Notes: generated from the sequence alone by a model not told the origin. A DNA stretch of 64,000 nt from Aphrophora alni (GCA_963513935.1 OY740772.1:106117797-106181796); one strand, 5' to 3'. Positions 11,780 to 40,450 are shown, numbered from the stretch's first letter. Translations and numbers: made by a program.

Positions 11780-13200
11780 GGTTAAGTTTGATAATCGCAA
11801 TTTGGACCTCCATTTTTAGATTTTTTATTTTCACGTTTCAAGGCGTCAAGAAATCAAAATGTGATTTTCGAATTGTCCGTTCGTCGTTGTTGTCATCAAA
11901 ATTAAGATAAGAACATTATAGGGGACTATATGTGATTATATAGAGCCTTATTGAAATTATTATAAATCGTGTAAAATTACAAAATGGCCGCCATTTTTAA
12001 GTTTTGTTTCATATCTCGTGTTATTCAACTTCTAACGTATATTAAAATAGTTTAAAAAAATTGCATATTTCAATTCTGCATGTTAGGAGTAAACAACCAG
12101 ACCTCCCTACGACGACAAATAACGAACTTATTGTCAAAAATCTAATGCGTGAAGCCACTTCGAGGGAGGCCTTTTCACACCGGCGTACTGAACGTCCTGG
12201 ACGTTTGGAACGTTTGGGACGTACAGTACGCGCCCATTCCACACCGCCCAGCAACGTACCAAACGTCCACTTGTTCGCTTGTCTTTTTCTAGTTCTTAAT
12301 ACTATGTACTCAGTTCAATAAAATACAGTGCTCTTGTATTATTTTATTTTTTTACCACATTTTCCCTTTATTATTAGTGCACTCTGTATTAATGTAATCC
12401 ACAATGCCTAGATGCAATGCAGTATATTACATGTAGGCCTACTTTTTAGGTATTTGACATGTACATTTTATAGATTACTGTACCTAGTATTATATATCAA
12501 TTTCTATTTCTAAGAATAACATAACATAACATGATTTCTATTTTAAATAATATTTGTTTTGCCTGTGAAAGTTAATACGATTGTTATTCTTTTTTTTTTA
12601 AATTGTAACTTTAGTAAAACTAATATAAAATAAGGTCATTAATAATTATTATACTATAATGACTTCCATTAAATAACAATATAAATATATAATCGTTGCT
12701 CTAATGTTATTACATTACAAGTAAATGACAACTTACTATCTTTCTGAAGATTTGCAGCATTGAAGATTTCATTGCGCATGCGCTAGGCCGTGGACGTTCT
12801 GGACGTTTGTGAAAAATCACTCTCCGAGCGATCCTCCGAAAACCGTCGCGGACGTCCAGGACGTTCGGTACGTTCTGTACGCGCGGTGTGAAATGTCTCA
12901 TTTGATAGCATGGGAAGCGATTTATTTTGACAAAAACGTACCAAACGTCCAGGACGTTCAGTACGCCGGTGTGAAATGGCCTTACTGACACGAGCGGATT
13001 GAGATAAGACTTTTCAATGTATATGCTACACATTTACGAAGTTTTAAACAAACTTGGCCTACTCGATAAGAACACTTGATCTACCCAATATAGTTTAAAA
13101 TTTCTTAACAAGACCCAAGAAATCACTTTAGAACGTTACATTTAGATGATAGGCTTCTATTACATTATATGATGGGGCTGGGTAAGTACCACAATGGCCC
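11780..13200 (+). repeat. R1-family repeat interrupted by a TIR element
   Basis: Left part 11780-12166 has 'aaaatggccgccattttt', 'catatctcgtgttattcaac' and 'cgacgacaaataacgaactt'. Right part 12983-13200 has 'gacacgagcgg' and ends 'ggggctgggtaagtaccac'. The two parts join into one R1 copy when 12167-12982 is removed. 11515-11780 shows nothing recognised. Confidence 0.6.
12167..12982. mobile_element. ~815-bp non-autonomous DNA transposon with ~45-bp TIRs
   Basis: The left end GGCCTTTTCACACCGGCGTA and the right end are near-perfect inverted repeats for about 45 bp. The sub-terminal motif 'cgtcc.ggacgtt' recurs several times near both ends (about 12190-12260 and 12790-12960). No transposase is present. 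The target-site duplication is unclear, so the superfamily is not assigned; a PIF/Harbinger- or hAT-like origin is possible. Open frames on both strands arise from the GC-richer termini. Confidence 0.75.
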
Positions 13201-13269
13201 ATCAACTTTTCCTTAAAGCTTGATTTATTTTATCATAATGTATATAGCTTATGATTTAATTAAGTTGGA

Positions 13270-13845
13270 TGGTAGTGGAAACACTATATATAGGGACTAT
13301 TTTGGATGTTTGGCAATCATCAAAAATTTCAACCTTTCTTTTTTTTGCTGGTCTTCACGTTTCGTGATCTCGGAAAAAAAAAGAAGATTTTCAACATGGC
13401 GTCGTCTGTAAACACGATAGAAATCACGAAAATTAAGACAGGAATATGAAATTTGGTGTATGGTGTATTATAGTGTTCATACAAACCTTGTTGAAATTCA
13501 TAAAAATGAAAATGTCAAAATGCCCAAGTTAAACAATTTTTGTTTATATCACACTGAATTGTGCAGATTTTTCAATTCCACATCTCTACGATGACAAATA
13601 GCGAAGTTATTGTCAAAAACGTATTATGTGGTATTCGTATAGTTACGTGATACTCTAAAACCGAGTCACCTTGTGAACATAGACACTGAACGAGTAAAAT
13701 CTTGTTAATATATACTGGTTCACTACTGGTTAAGACCCCCCAGTATAATTTAACATTTCCTACTTTGTGCATATGATGTAGAGGATCTGTTTATATTACA
13801 TTATATGTTAGGGCTGTGTAAGTACCACGATGAACCCCTACTATA
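13270..13845 (+). repeat. R1-family dispersed repeat
   Basis: It contains 'cttgttgaaattcataaaaa', 'cacatctctacgatgac', 'aaatagcgaagttattgtc' and an end block 'ttagggctgtgtaagtacca'. This is the third R1 copy in direct orientation within 5 kb. Confidence 0.6.
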
Positions 13846-14120
13846 CTAAGGACGAACAGTAATGTGATAAATTTGATTGGATGAGAATGATTCAGTCGAC
13901 ACCCCTTCTTTCTCATAGCTTAGGCCACCCTTCTGACATGGTAGGTTTGGTTTCTACCTATAAGATAGTGTTTTTACATCGCTTGGGATTGACTATACCA
14001 TTTTTATTGTTTATTATTTACACCTATAGAGACGATAAACACATAATATATCCATTTATCCTTCTCTTTGAAACGTCCTTCACAATCACCCCTCCCCAAT
14101 CAGAACTAACATTTTATATG

Positions 14121-15014
<894 letters not shown>

Positions 15015-15294
15015 TCTCCAATGTTCTATACTTTAAAAATAATGATTTTAGTTTACAGTAATTGAAGTATTTGAGTGACAATTTTTCATTAAGAGTTGTC
15101 ATTTTGAATTAACCTTCACCATTTTGAATTTATTCGCCTGGAATTGTAATGGTTATAATTCAAACTTTACATTGATGAAATTTTTAATCTCATAATCTAT
15201 CAATTATATCTTAAATGTTTTCTTTCTTTAAAAACAATAACAAAAATTTGTGAAAAATTATATTAATTACGTAAAAAAAAAAATCGTTAATAGG

Positions 15295-15725
15295 CATCGT
15301 GGTACTTGCCCAGCCCCATTTATACAATGCAGATTTCGAAATGTAATTCCGTAAAGGTAATTTCCAAGGCCTTGTAGGAAATCCAGCAGGGTAAGTTAGT
15401 TTAAAACTGTTGTGACAGGTTTTTCTAAACTTGATTTGCTCCTGTCAATGTTTTGGACCTGACAAGTCCAATAATGGAGTCTCACTCACTCCTTTTACTC
15501 CAATTTCTTGAAAGGTCAAGATAGATTCGAAATTACATTTAAGACAATAACTTTGCTATTTGTCATCTTAGAGATGTAGGGTAGCAACTATTTACATGGA
15601 GGTTGAAAAGAGATGTGAATAAAAACTGTTCAATATGGCCATCATTTTGATATTTCGAATTATACGTCGAAAATCTCCTTTTCTGTATACTGGGGTCATG
15701 AAACATGAAGATCCGTCAAAAACAG
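15295..15725 (-). repeat. R1-family dispersed repeat
   Basis: Reverse orientation: it begins 'atcgtggtacttgcccagcc' and continues to 'acaataactttgctatttg', 'tcatcttagagatgt' and 'atatggccatcattttg'. Confidence 0.6.
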
Positions 15726-15739
15726 AGGTCAAGTAGGAA

Positions 15740-15905
15740 GAAAAGAGCATAAAATAAAGACCTCTAGCCCTCGATGTCAAGTTTAGAAAGAAGAATAGTC
15801 TGTCAAGAGAGACCAGATAGGAAAGATGAAAGAGATCTAACCCAAAACTGTTTGTAAAAAGGTGTAAATCGAGCTATAATCCCAAGTGATTACCATGACA
15901 TTACT
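15740..15905 (+). repeat. R2-family dispersed repeat
   Basis: It contains 'aaaagagcataaaataaaga', 'tcaagagagaccagatagg' and 'aaaggtgtaaatcgagc', and directly follows a reverse R1 copy. 15905-16480 holds no recognised gene. Confidence 0.55.
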
Positions 15906-16484
15906 AATATAACCCCCTAATTGTTTTAACTTGAGAAAGGTTTACAACTGAGTATGGTAAAGGCATAGAGATATGCTGATATTATCCTAGAAACTTGTTT
16001 ACTTCGCCCAAAGTAAATACAAAATCCCCTCTACTATATTATTAGTTATGTTTCAATCCTTATAATCTATTACAGTCAATGTAGATATAATGTATTTCCC
16101 ACTTTTAGGAAGTGTTCCGGGAGTGGGGATTGGATTTGTTCAAGTAACTTCTTTAAGACGAATTTAAATGAAACCAAAGACATTTGGTAAGTCCAAGATA
16201 AGATAATGTCTGACTGGACACACCCTTTGTCTTTGTTTCTCATTACTAAAATGGAGGGTTAATAGACCATCTGGAGAGGCACGCCCTCTTCACTCTCACT
16301 CACTCAATTCATTTCACTTCACTTATTGATTGCAGTTCTTTAAAAAAAAAACTGAGTTAAACGTAAACTTTAATTCATTCTGTGTTAATATACAGTAGTC
16401 TACTTAGTAACATATAGTCTTATTTGTTTAAATTAGGCTTTTTTCTATTTTTATGATTTTACTATCTCACTTATACACAGGGTG

Positions 16485-16600
16485 ATTCTAAATTTCACAG
16501 TAATATTTCGGGAGATGATTCTAGAAGTAAAAATAAGAAAAAAGTTTTTATAAACAGGTCCAAAAATGCTTTGTTTTAATTTATTGTCCATTTTGTGTTT
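16485..16600. mobile_element. Possible DNA-transposon terminus (CAGGGTGATTC type)
   Basis: 'acagggtgattctaaatttc' followed by 'gggagatgattctagaa' resembles termini of decayed insect DDE transposons. An inverted 'aaatcaccctgtat' lies at 19786-19800. Because a real MMP exon lies between them, these are probably ends of different copies. 16600-17740 is AT-rich with no recognised gene. Confidence 0.35.
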
Positions 16601-17742
16601 TTAGAAGTATATAAAATATTAAATGAATATTTGTTCTACTAATTATTTAGGCAACAGTATATCAGAAAACTTATTGCAAACAAATTATAAAATATTTAAA
16701 TTATTATGAAATAAATACGTACAAAATAAAGTCTCGGTTTTCAGATATCATAAAAGGTTACATAAATAATGCATATACCAAATCTTCACTTATAATCTTA
16801 TCTACTTCCAAAGATATAATTTTTTTTGTAAAAACACAAAATGGTCAATGGACAGAAAACGAATCGTTTCCAGACGAAAGTTAATATAATTTTTTTTAAA
16901 TATTATTAACTTTAAAATAAACTCACAAACCAGCAGGATATAAGGTGGTTGTTCCCTTAAGCTCACCACTACATACAGTATAAGTGAATATATATATGTA
17001 TGTTTAGTTATGTGTAATATTTTATTGAAAACATTTTTTAAATAATTAATATACAGCTACTTCAACAATATCGTTATATTTATAGTGAACAATGTCAGTG
17101 TTTATAAACTTTTATTTAATGTAACTCATGCTGTAATGAACCATTTAATATTTTAAATTGTGGTGTTAGGGTAAGGAAGAGGTAAACTCCCCCTCAGAAT
17201 TCATAAAAAATACATAGCCCTATATTCATCTGCAAGGTGTTCATTTGAAAAATGTTCATCCATAATATGTAAAGATCTAAGAACCAGAAAGTTACATAGT
17301 TCCGGTTTATTCAGCCAAAAATAACTGTTTAAATAGGATAGCTGGGGTATTTCTTAGTCATATGACAAAATTTTGAGTTACCGCAAGATACCTTTACAAC
17401 ATCTTTGTTTATAACATTTTAAAACTATTTTATATATGGAGTGGAAATAAACAAAAATCTACTAGTATGCAACATTCGCTTCCTATAAATCATATGAAAG
17501 TTGTTTTATGAAATTTTATTTGTTGCTGCGAAAATAATAACATTTCAAAGTAAATTCAAAATTGCATACAATTTTTGAAACTAAGACATTTAAATGATGC
17601 AGTAGATTTTAAAATAACATTGAATATTATTTAAATAAATTTGATGTTGTATATTATGGAGTTGTGTATATTTGTATTGTATATTTACATGTGGGGGATG
17701 GCTTTGAATTTTCTATTTTAAATCATTTTTAATGAAATCAAC

Positions 17743-17854
17743 AGATAATAAAACAATTATTTATTTTGTATATATGCCTTAACAGGCGAAACCATTGGTC
17801 GGCTAAACTAATTATAAGTGGATATACAAAATAAATAATTGTGTTTTATTATCT
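17743..17854. mobile_element. 112-bp foldback element with partial hammerhead-like centre
   Basis: Arms 17743-17773 and 17822-17854 are reverse complements with one 2-nt indel. The loop carries GCCTTAACAGGCGAAACC then ATTGGTC (17776-17800). This matches stem II, GAA, a 3-bp stem III and C17 of a hammerhead, but the expected CTGANGA in front is absent. It is probably a relic. Confidence 0.45.
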
Positions 17855-18655
17855 TTAAACATGGAATTCCACCAAGAAAAAAAAAAAAAATCAACAGATT
17901 CTATTTAGATTAAATTTTGAATGTGTTAAACTACGACAGTGGTATTTTTTTCAGGAGATGACAACTATTGTGGCTTATTTGGGTCATTAAAGTCTACATT
18001 TGGTCATAATCGTGGAGTCCCTGAGGGTAAAATGATGCATTATAAAAAGCATTTTAGATGTGATCTTACACCCATGAACAATAATAAGTTGTGATAACAA
18101 ACCTCATTCCTTACTGATACTGAACAACATACATTGGCCTGGTGCTGAACTAACAAAACCCTGAAGATGAGATAACTATACTATTTATGAATGATCTCAT
18201 TGTACTCTGTTTCCCACAAATAAACACACTGTGTTAACTAACAGATATCCTATGTATGTCACAGAGTTCCTTTAGTATTGTAAACCATAAAATTATCATT
18301 CGATTACTTATTCACAAAGCGATTACAAAATTAGATTACTTATTCCAACATTAGCATGTATATATTTTTTAAATTGGAAATAGTGGTACTTATCACAAAT
18401 GGTAATTCAAAAATTATGTTTGCTATTGGCGGGGTAGTTTCGCTCTTATGGCAATTAAAGTTTAAGTTAAACAAAAACTTGTAACTGACTAATGTTCAAC
18501 ATCTCAAAAAAAATATGGGAAGGGAAAAGACTCTATTGTAGCAAAATTGATTGTTAATGTCCATGTTTTATTTTTAATTAATAATATATTTATAATTATT
18601 CCATTATATATTTGCTTACTTAATCATTTTACAATATTGTTTTTCTTTTGTTTAG

Positions 18656-33774
<15,119 letters not shown>

Positions 33775-33818
33775 AGTTACTTATAAAACTAAAAACCATT
33801 CATTTTTTGTTTGTATAC

Positions 33819-33824
33819 AATAAA
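33819..33824 (+). terminator. MMP polyadenylation signal AATAAA
   Basis: A canonical AATAAA 45 bases after the MMP stop codon. No better candidate lies nearby. Confidence 0.7.
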
Positions 33825-33829
33825 GCTAA

Positions 33830-35090
33830 TTATATTTATAAAGATTTTGTATCTTTGTCTAAATTTGAAATAAACCAATACAAAAATATTTATTTAAAAA
33901 AAAAAAACTTTTAAATAATAATGTTTATAATTGATTCAAGCAATCTGGCCTGAATAATTATATACTTAAAAAATTAGTTCATGTGATAATTTATAGTATT
34001 AGATGCCAGCTAAAGATACTGTTCCTACCTGGTTGAAAAAAAAAAAAAAAAACCAAAACATTTCACTGCCACGCTTGTATCATCAAAGAGCATGTATCCA
34101 TCACCAAATATATTTTATAAATAATAAGATTAGTGTTTGTTTATATTTTTCTAAAAAATGTGTATATGACATTGCGAACTCAGGTAAAAACTTTTTGAAA
34201 TTTTTCTAAAACAATTTATTTATAAATTCTTAAAATCAGATCCAGTATGTGTGGTTTTAATTTAAACACTAACGTCACAACAAAATCACTAAACAATTTA
34301 CAGTTAACTAAATAGAATTCATAAATGTAATTCTCAGATTATTTTTAGATGAAATTGGTGACCAATTACACTTTCTTAAAACTGTGTCTAAAGTATTCAT
34401 TTACAGCTTAAGAACAAGCTGATTATTACTTGGCATTAAAAAAAAAAAAAGAAAAAAAAGTAGAAAATATTGTAATAGTTAACATTAATTACATGTGATT
34501 ATTTATCACATGGTGAATAAACCAGCTGATTCTGGTTTATTACTGTCATGTTGCCCTTTCACTGAACAATGAACAAACCCAGTTAATCTCAAATGCATTT
34601 AAAGGCCTAGTTATTGTACATTTAACATAAACTTATAGGAAATAACATGCCAACCTATATTTTGTATAGCTCTCATATAATTTATATAAAAATAGTAGGA
34701 AAAATAATATATACTGGAGTTGTAGGAAATTTTTTGTATGTAATTGAATGCAAAGTATCTTCATCGCTCAGGAGAAATGTTTTCTCTCATATGATAAAAA
34801 CCTACTCTATGCTCTTAATGCATAAATAACTATTTGAGACGTCTTGATTATTAAGACGAATCTATAAAATTTGTTATATAAATTACAAATTAAATGTATT
34901 TTGTTAAATCCGAAGGTCATACAAAAAGTTATACTCTTTTGTACAAATTTACTGTGAATATCTATTCCATTTCAGCTGTTTTGAGTAACTTGTCTACTTA
35001 GAGAATTTCCATTGCTTTCTTAACACTTATATTTATTGTATCTGTGCTTATTTAAAATTAATAAAAAAATAAAGAATGGCACCACATGAG
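33830..35090. other. AT-rich intergenic DNA, nothing recognised
   Basis: It contains poly-A runs near 33897, 34037 and 34438 and short chance open frames. No protein family, RNA gene or clear repeat was seen. Confidence 0.6.
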
Positions 35091-35094
35091 GTTG

Positions 35095-35235
35095 CTGTAA
35101 TTGGATTTCTCAATGTATCGTCAAATCAAGGAAATTCATGGAGATGTGATGAATGATCAGTACGGTAATGTTGTAAAAACTTTAATCCAGGGAGAGAGAA
35201 CATCTACGATGATGAATGAACTACTCACCCTTTTA
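35095..35235 (+). pseudogene. Mariner-like transposase N-terminal relic
   Basis: The frame reads RQIKEIHGDVMNDQYGNVVK then QGREH, resembling the helix-turn-helix region of SETMAR/mariner-like transposases ('i..vYG.nvms...v..W...F..GR.nvhDe'). It is short and degraded, so identity is tentative. Confidence 0.35.
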
Positions 35236-35805
35236 TTATTACCATCCTAACAAAAAAAAATGTTAACAAGCAATCCCTACTTGAAAGGTTATAGTTACTG
35301 CCTTCCGGTTGGTTTTTGTGATTTTATACACTGTGCCACCATAAATACTGACAATACATGGCCTCTTGCTACAGTTAAAACAAAACAGTCGATTGGAAAT
35401 GAAAATTTATTGCATTCAGCCTAAAACCCCAATGACTAAGCATCTGTTTACCGAAGTGAGACTTTTTGGGTGATACATTTTGAGTGATTAAAACTTACGA
35501 ATTAACTGGAAGCGGGAGGAATATTGTGTGAATACAAAATTGATCAATAAGTGCTTAAATGTCAAATGTACCCAGTGGATATGTAAAAAATTAGCTTAGT
35601 AATAGTTTAATAATAAATAAAAAGTTTTGATAAAAAATTGTTTGTGATTATTTTATCGTAAAACGGGTATTTCATTTCAGATGAACTATCAGTTAGATAG
35701 TTTTACATTTGTTCAAAATTGTTGTGGACATTTTTCAATATGTTTATCATTTTATAAAATGGTTTTTGAATCAATGATATTTTGCTCTGAAGTGATTAAA
35801 TTTAA

Positions 35806-36858
35806 CCCTTTGACGAGTGCGGCCGTTCCTGAACGTCCCAAATAGCCAACAGCTGGTTAGTAAGTATTTACAAAGAAAATTGTTGTCAAGGAGTAAGAAA
35901 AAATTTTTTTTAAATAGTTGTTTTATTGGTTACAAATGTATAATAATATAATAATATTGTGTTAAAAACTTGTAAGAATAAAAATTTACACTGATAAATG
36001 TACTTTAAAAAAAATTTGCACTGAAAAATCATTGTCACCCGTCGGTATAGCAGACATACACAGACAAAAACGTTTGCTGGGCCCCTTTTTTTCTACGAAT
36101 CAATTTAGTATAGCCTACATAATGGAAAATATAACATTTCTTTTCAGTTTTCTTGGAAGCGTGTGTTGGTTTCGTTTGCTGATAGCGGTATCCCGTTGTC
36201 GGCGGCATAAAAACACCGTGGCATTGTCACCCGTCGGTATAGCAGACATACACAGACAAAAACGTTTGATGGGCCGCTTTTTTTCCACGAATCAATTTAG
36301 TATAGCCTACATTATGGAAAATATAACATTTCTTTTCAATTTTCTTGGAAGCGTGTGTTGGTTTCGTTTGAGACGCGGCTAAATGTGTCAAAAGACTAGA
36401 CAGAGGGGAATCTGTAAAAAAGCTTTGTAGTGTTTAATTTTTCATGTTTGATGTATAATATACGTAACATAATATAATGATACAAATCACTTATACTAGA
36501 CAAGGAACATAGGCACAGGTGTGTGTAGGGGGGAAACAACCGCGGAGAAGACGATGCCATCGCCTACATTTACGCGTCAATCAATACGCATGGTGAATTC
36601 TCCTGAAACCACGCCCCCTGGAGTTGTCCTGCCTTACAATTGTGAAAAACCCGATTTCATGTGTTCTTAGTACTATTTCTTGTTGAATTGTGACAACACA
36701 ATAAGCCATGACTAATTTGTTTTATGATAAATACTTTTATTGCTCAGACGTAACCTAAAATGTTCCGGAACGTCCATACTCATTTACGCAAACAGCACAG
36801 AGAACGTTCAAGAACGGCCGTACTCGTTAATCGGTATTTCCCTGTACTCTTCAAAGGG
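35806..36858. mobile_element. 1053-bp piggyBac-like non-autonomous element, TTAA-flanked
   Basis: The ends CCCTTTGACGAGT and CTCTTCAAAGGG are inverted repeats, each bordered by TTAA (35802-35805 and 36859-36862). CCCTTTG termini with TTAA duplication are characteristic of piggyBac elements. Sub-terminal 'gaacgtcc' / 'ggaacgtcc' motifs and 'ggccgt' occur near both ends. The middle has a duplicated ~146-bp block at a 192-bp period (36031 and 36223). No transposase is encoded. Confidence 0.8.
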
Positions 36859-36869
36859 TTAATAAACTA

Positions 36870-37828
36870 GAATTATTATTTCACATGGTGAGGATGTGTT
36901 GCTAGTTTTAAAACTATAACAATAGCTCATTAAACTGATCGTGAACTATAATTTTGAAATTATTCAAAAATTTTATTTTTTCCTTCATTTTAAAATACTT
37001 ATAAGGAAATTTGAAACATATTTTTATCATAAAAAAAATATGGTTATAAAATGTCTTCATTAAAGTTAAGATTTCTTCAATAAAAAACATATTTTGCAGT
37101 CAATGCTAGTTTTCAAAAAGACTGAATTTTGTATGACTGAATAGCATTAATACTTCTTTCTCACTTTGACCTTTGTCTTGTACAGTAATATAGTGTCTTA
37201 TTTAGATAACAATTTGAGCATTAGATAGATGCTGCTGGCAGTGTTTGTATATGATTATTATAAATACATTGGTACCATACCACTTTAAAAAATTAAAAAT
37301 TTTATCTTACAATAATTTATTGTGAAAGATTTAATTTTTTAATTAGTACGGTTTTTATAGTTAATACACTTTAAAAAATATTTTTAGAACAATTTATTGT
37401 ATGTCGGAACACTAAATGATGTGTCACATCACTTTATTAATTGATTTAGTTATCATTGTAACAAAATATTTCAGAATGAATTCGAAAGATTAAAATCAGT
37501 CTTTTCAAATTAACAAATGTTAACAATTACATAATACCAAGTAGTCATGTTCCAATAAAATCTAAGTAACTACCACTTTCAAGTCTTGGCCCAATTTAAT
37601 TCTATTGGAAATTTGTACAGACATATAATCATTCTTTCTAAACAACTGATATACGTTTTCAGAGCTCTTTAGAGAATATTTTATGAGTTACAGTCATGAG
37701 TTACAATCCTGTAATCAAATCAGAGAGATGTTTCAGAAAGATAAAATAGCTTTGTCATTCGTTGAACTACAGGCTATACATATTTTTAGTAAACTTTTTT
37801 TTTTCACCAAATTTAAGTGCGTTTTAAG

Positions 37829-37877
<49 letters not shown>

Positions 37878-39310
37878 AACCGGTTTTAACATTAAAAAAA
37901 AATAAAAAGATTTATACTTATAAACAGTGAAAAGTTATAATATTTTTCAAATTTAAATAGTATTATGTCACAATTAAAGGCATTTTTCAAAGTACATCTC
38001 AGTTGGATCTTTAAAATAATATATAAAACTTTCGTTTTATGTTAAAATTTTCTCAAAACTGTAGAAAATGCTCAGGTTTCTATGTTGAGCAAATGTGTGG
38101 TAAGGCCAGGCTTGAAAGTGTTAATATCACATATCTTGAAACTGATTTTACCAATTTATAATATTCTAATTTAAGCTAATGCCTCGGGTTTCCAGTGAGT
38201 TATAATAAAGGAAAAGTTGAATTTAAGTATACACTCTAATCCAAGAGAATGATTGTTGTCGTCGAAATGCCATTACATTCTCATCTTTGTTTTGTAAAGC
38301 TGGCTGCTCACTAGAGCGATGTTATACATATCTTAAGGTCATAAGCGATACATGATAATCATCTTATAAGATAATCACAAATAGGTTTATAACACCAGTC
38401 TCTATGAAAAAATCTCTATGAAATACTATCAATATTAAGATATCAAAAATACCACACTTTAAATTTATTCCTTGTACACTCAGAAGATTGCTTTTGATAT
38501 ATCTTAATTATAGTGATAGTTTTGTTTTGTAAATTTCCAACTAAAATTCAACTGCTAATGTTGATAAAAGTTATTTATTTATAAGCTATACTTTATGGAC
38601 ATAAGTGTAATTTTTATTGATAGACAAAATATATGGACTTGTGATATAATGTATTATTTTTCATTACTATGAATGTAAGTGAACAATTATTGTTTGTACG
38701 AGACTTTATATTTCTTAATTTGGATTTTGTAAAGGATACACAATATAACTGAGATCTATAGTTTGTGTTACCTAATTTGTATATTATTTATGTACTATTT
38801 TATATTGTAATCTTTTTCAGAAATAAAACTGATGTTTTGTACATTCACTTGTAACTAACTGTGAGACCAGAATTTTCAAATTGTGTAATTTTGAATAATT
38901 GCATTATTTTGTATAGGTTTATTTTTAGATACATTTCCAAAACAAAATGCTTGCATATTATGTTTCTGCTTTTCAAGCTTGTGGACATTAAAATAAAAAA
39001 CTTTTCGTTTTGGATGTATCTAAAACAAAGTCCATACAAAAATAAATCGCATGATGTCCATATGTATTAACTCCAAAATTTAAACTCCCCTTACAGACAT
39101 CTTTATAAGCCTTTTCACAAATTTCAAGTTTTGGTGGTCTAGTTGCACATTACAATGTCACATTTTGAAATTTGTTTTTAACCCTGAAAAAGTAGAAAGA
39201 AAATATTTGTAAAATGTTAAGTTCTTTTGGTGCTTTTCTCTTGTAAGAAATACATCCAGAATTAGTACAGTATTTTTAATCAAGAATTTTCTTTGACGTT
39301 TACATCAAAG
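36870..39310. other. AT-rich intergenic DNA with (AT)n run at 37831-37873
   Basis: No conserved protein or repeat family was recognised. The (AT)n run is a simple microsatellite. Small open frames (37683-37889, 38845-39070) are AT-driven and overlap on both strands. Confidence 0.6.
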
Positions 39311-39315
39311 TGAAA

Positions 39316-39465
39316 GCAAAATCCCCCAAAACCACAATAAAAGACTAACAACACAAAGACTGTAAGTTCTGTTTATTCTACTTTATGTACATTTCAATAG
39401 CACTGCTATCATCTTCAGAGGTACAATATTTCTTATTTTTTTATTGTGGTTTTGGGAAATTTTCT
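39316..39465. mobile_element. 150-bp TIR mini-element with hammerhead-like centre
   Basis: Terminal inverted repeats 'ccaaaaccacaataaaa' / 'ttttattgtggttttggg' (about 26 bp with mismatches). The interior on the reverse strand carries a hammerhead-like motif, listed separately. Confidence 0.6.
39375..39430 (-). ncRNA. Hammerhead-ribozyme-like motif, core conserved
   Basis: Reverse strand: CTGAAGA (39412-39418), hairpin GATAGC-AGT-GCTATT, GAAA, then ATGTACAT as a 3-bp stem III, A at the cleavage position, and a weak stem I (TACCT with AAGTA, one mismatch). All core nucleotides of the hammerhead consensus are present. Activity is uncertain because stem I is imperfect. Confidence 0.5.
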
Positions 39466-40214
39466 TTCATTGTATATTCACCACACTGCTCTAGTGATTC
39501 ATGTGAATTACATCAAAGTTTTCAATAAATTATTTAACTCCATCAAATGAAATCAAATCTGTGGAGCCTTGGCAACCTGTGAAGTCCAAACTATATTGAT
39601 CTAAATGTGCCTTGATCAATTGTAATACACCGTTCCTCAGGATCTAGTGGAGGGTTAAAAATTGTATAAAACCATGAATGGTTACTTTTTTGTAATTAAA
39701 AGTGAAAACCGATCTAGAAATATGTAGACCAGATAAATAAGTTTGTATCTTATCAATAATTTACACATTTTTTAAAGAGTGAATTAAACCATTTTATAAA
39801 AAAAGAGTTTATCACCTAATGAAATGAAGGAAGTTTTAAAACAATTTGGTAATAAAGTAATAAACATAAATCATAACTTTTTATTCCCCTTAAATTACAT
39901 TAACCCAATACATTTAATTTACAATTTCACAATTGTCTTATCACAATTATTTTTTACTATAAAATTTGGTCACTTAAAGAACTTATTTCTTACAGTATTA
40001 TCAACATGTGTAACATTCAAACGTGCCATTTGATAACAACTCCCATCAAATTAAAATGTAATTCAATGTATAATAAAATCAATTAATACATTCACAAGTG
40101 CATAATACTTGTGTTGAATATAAATATCACTCTATTTTAATATTATGAACCATAAATAATAAATATAAATTTAAATGGGCTAACTTGAATATTCAAAATT
40201 AATTTTAATGAATA

Positions 40215-40450
40215 TAAATCATAAATTCTTGCTCAACAAGGTGTATATGACGTGAATGACTTTTGGCTCTGGGGGTATTTGAAGGATAGTGTATACCCCA
40301 AAAAAACCTACAACATTTCAAGAGTTTAGAATGTAGCAGTGATGAGAGATGTCACTTGCTATCTAGAAGATAGATTACTGCTTGTACAAGAACATAATAA
40401 GGCTACATTGAACACCTGCGCTAGAACCCTAAGTGAAGTATCATTGTAAA
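40215..40450 (+). pseudogene. DDE (mariner-like) transposase relic
   Basis: The frame reads NDFWLWGYLKDSVY, then PKKPTTFQEF. It matches the 'DFWLWGYlK..vY...p.tl.eLk' block after the last catalytic residues of mariner-like transposases. Stops follow soon after. It is a second, independent relic of the type seen at 24135 and 51690. 39470-40215 has nothing recognised. Confidence 0.55.

Noticed and set aside
17941..18100. Possible MMP prodomain exon after 'tttttttcag' (frame with NYCGLFG)
   Set aside because: The sequence lacks the PRCG..D cysteine switch and the downstream GT leaves the wrong context; no other candidate with R-C-G was found in 1-18655.
36032..36382. 116-codon frame with an internal repeat
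   Set aside because: It lies inside a TTAA-flanked non-autonomous element and repeats because the DNA block is duplicated; no protein family recognised.
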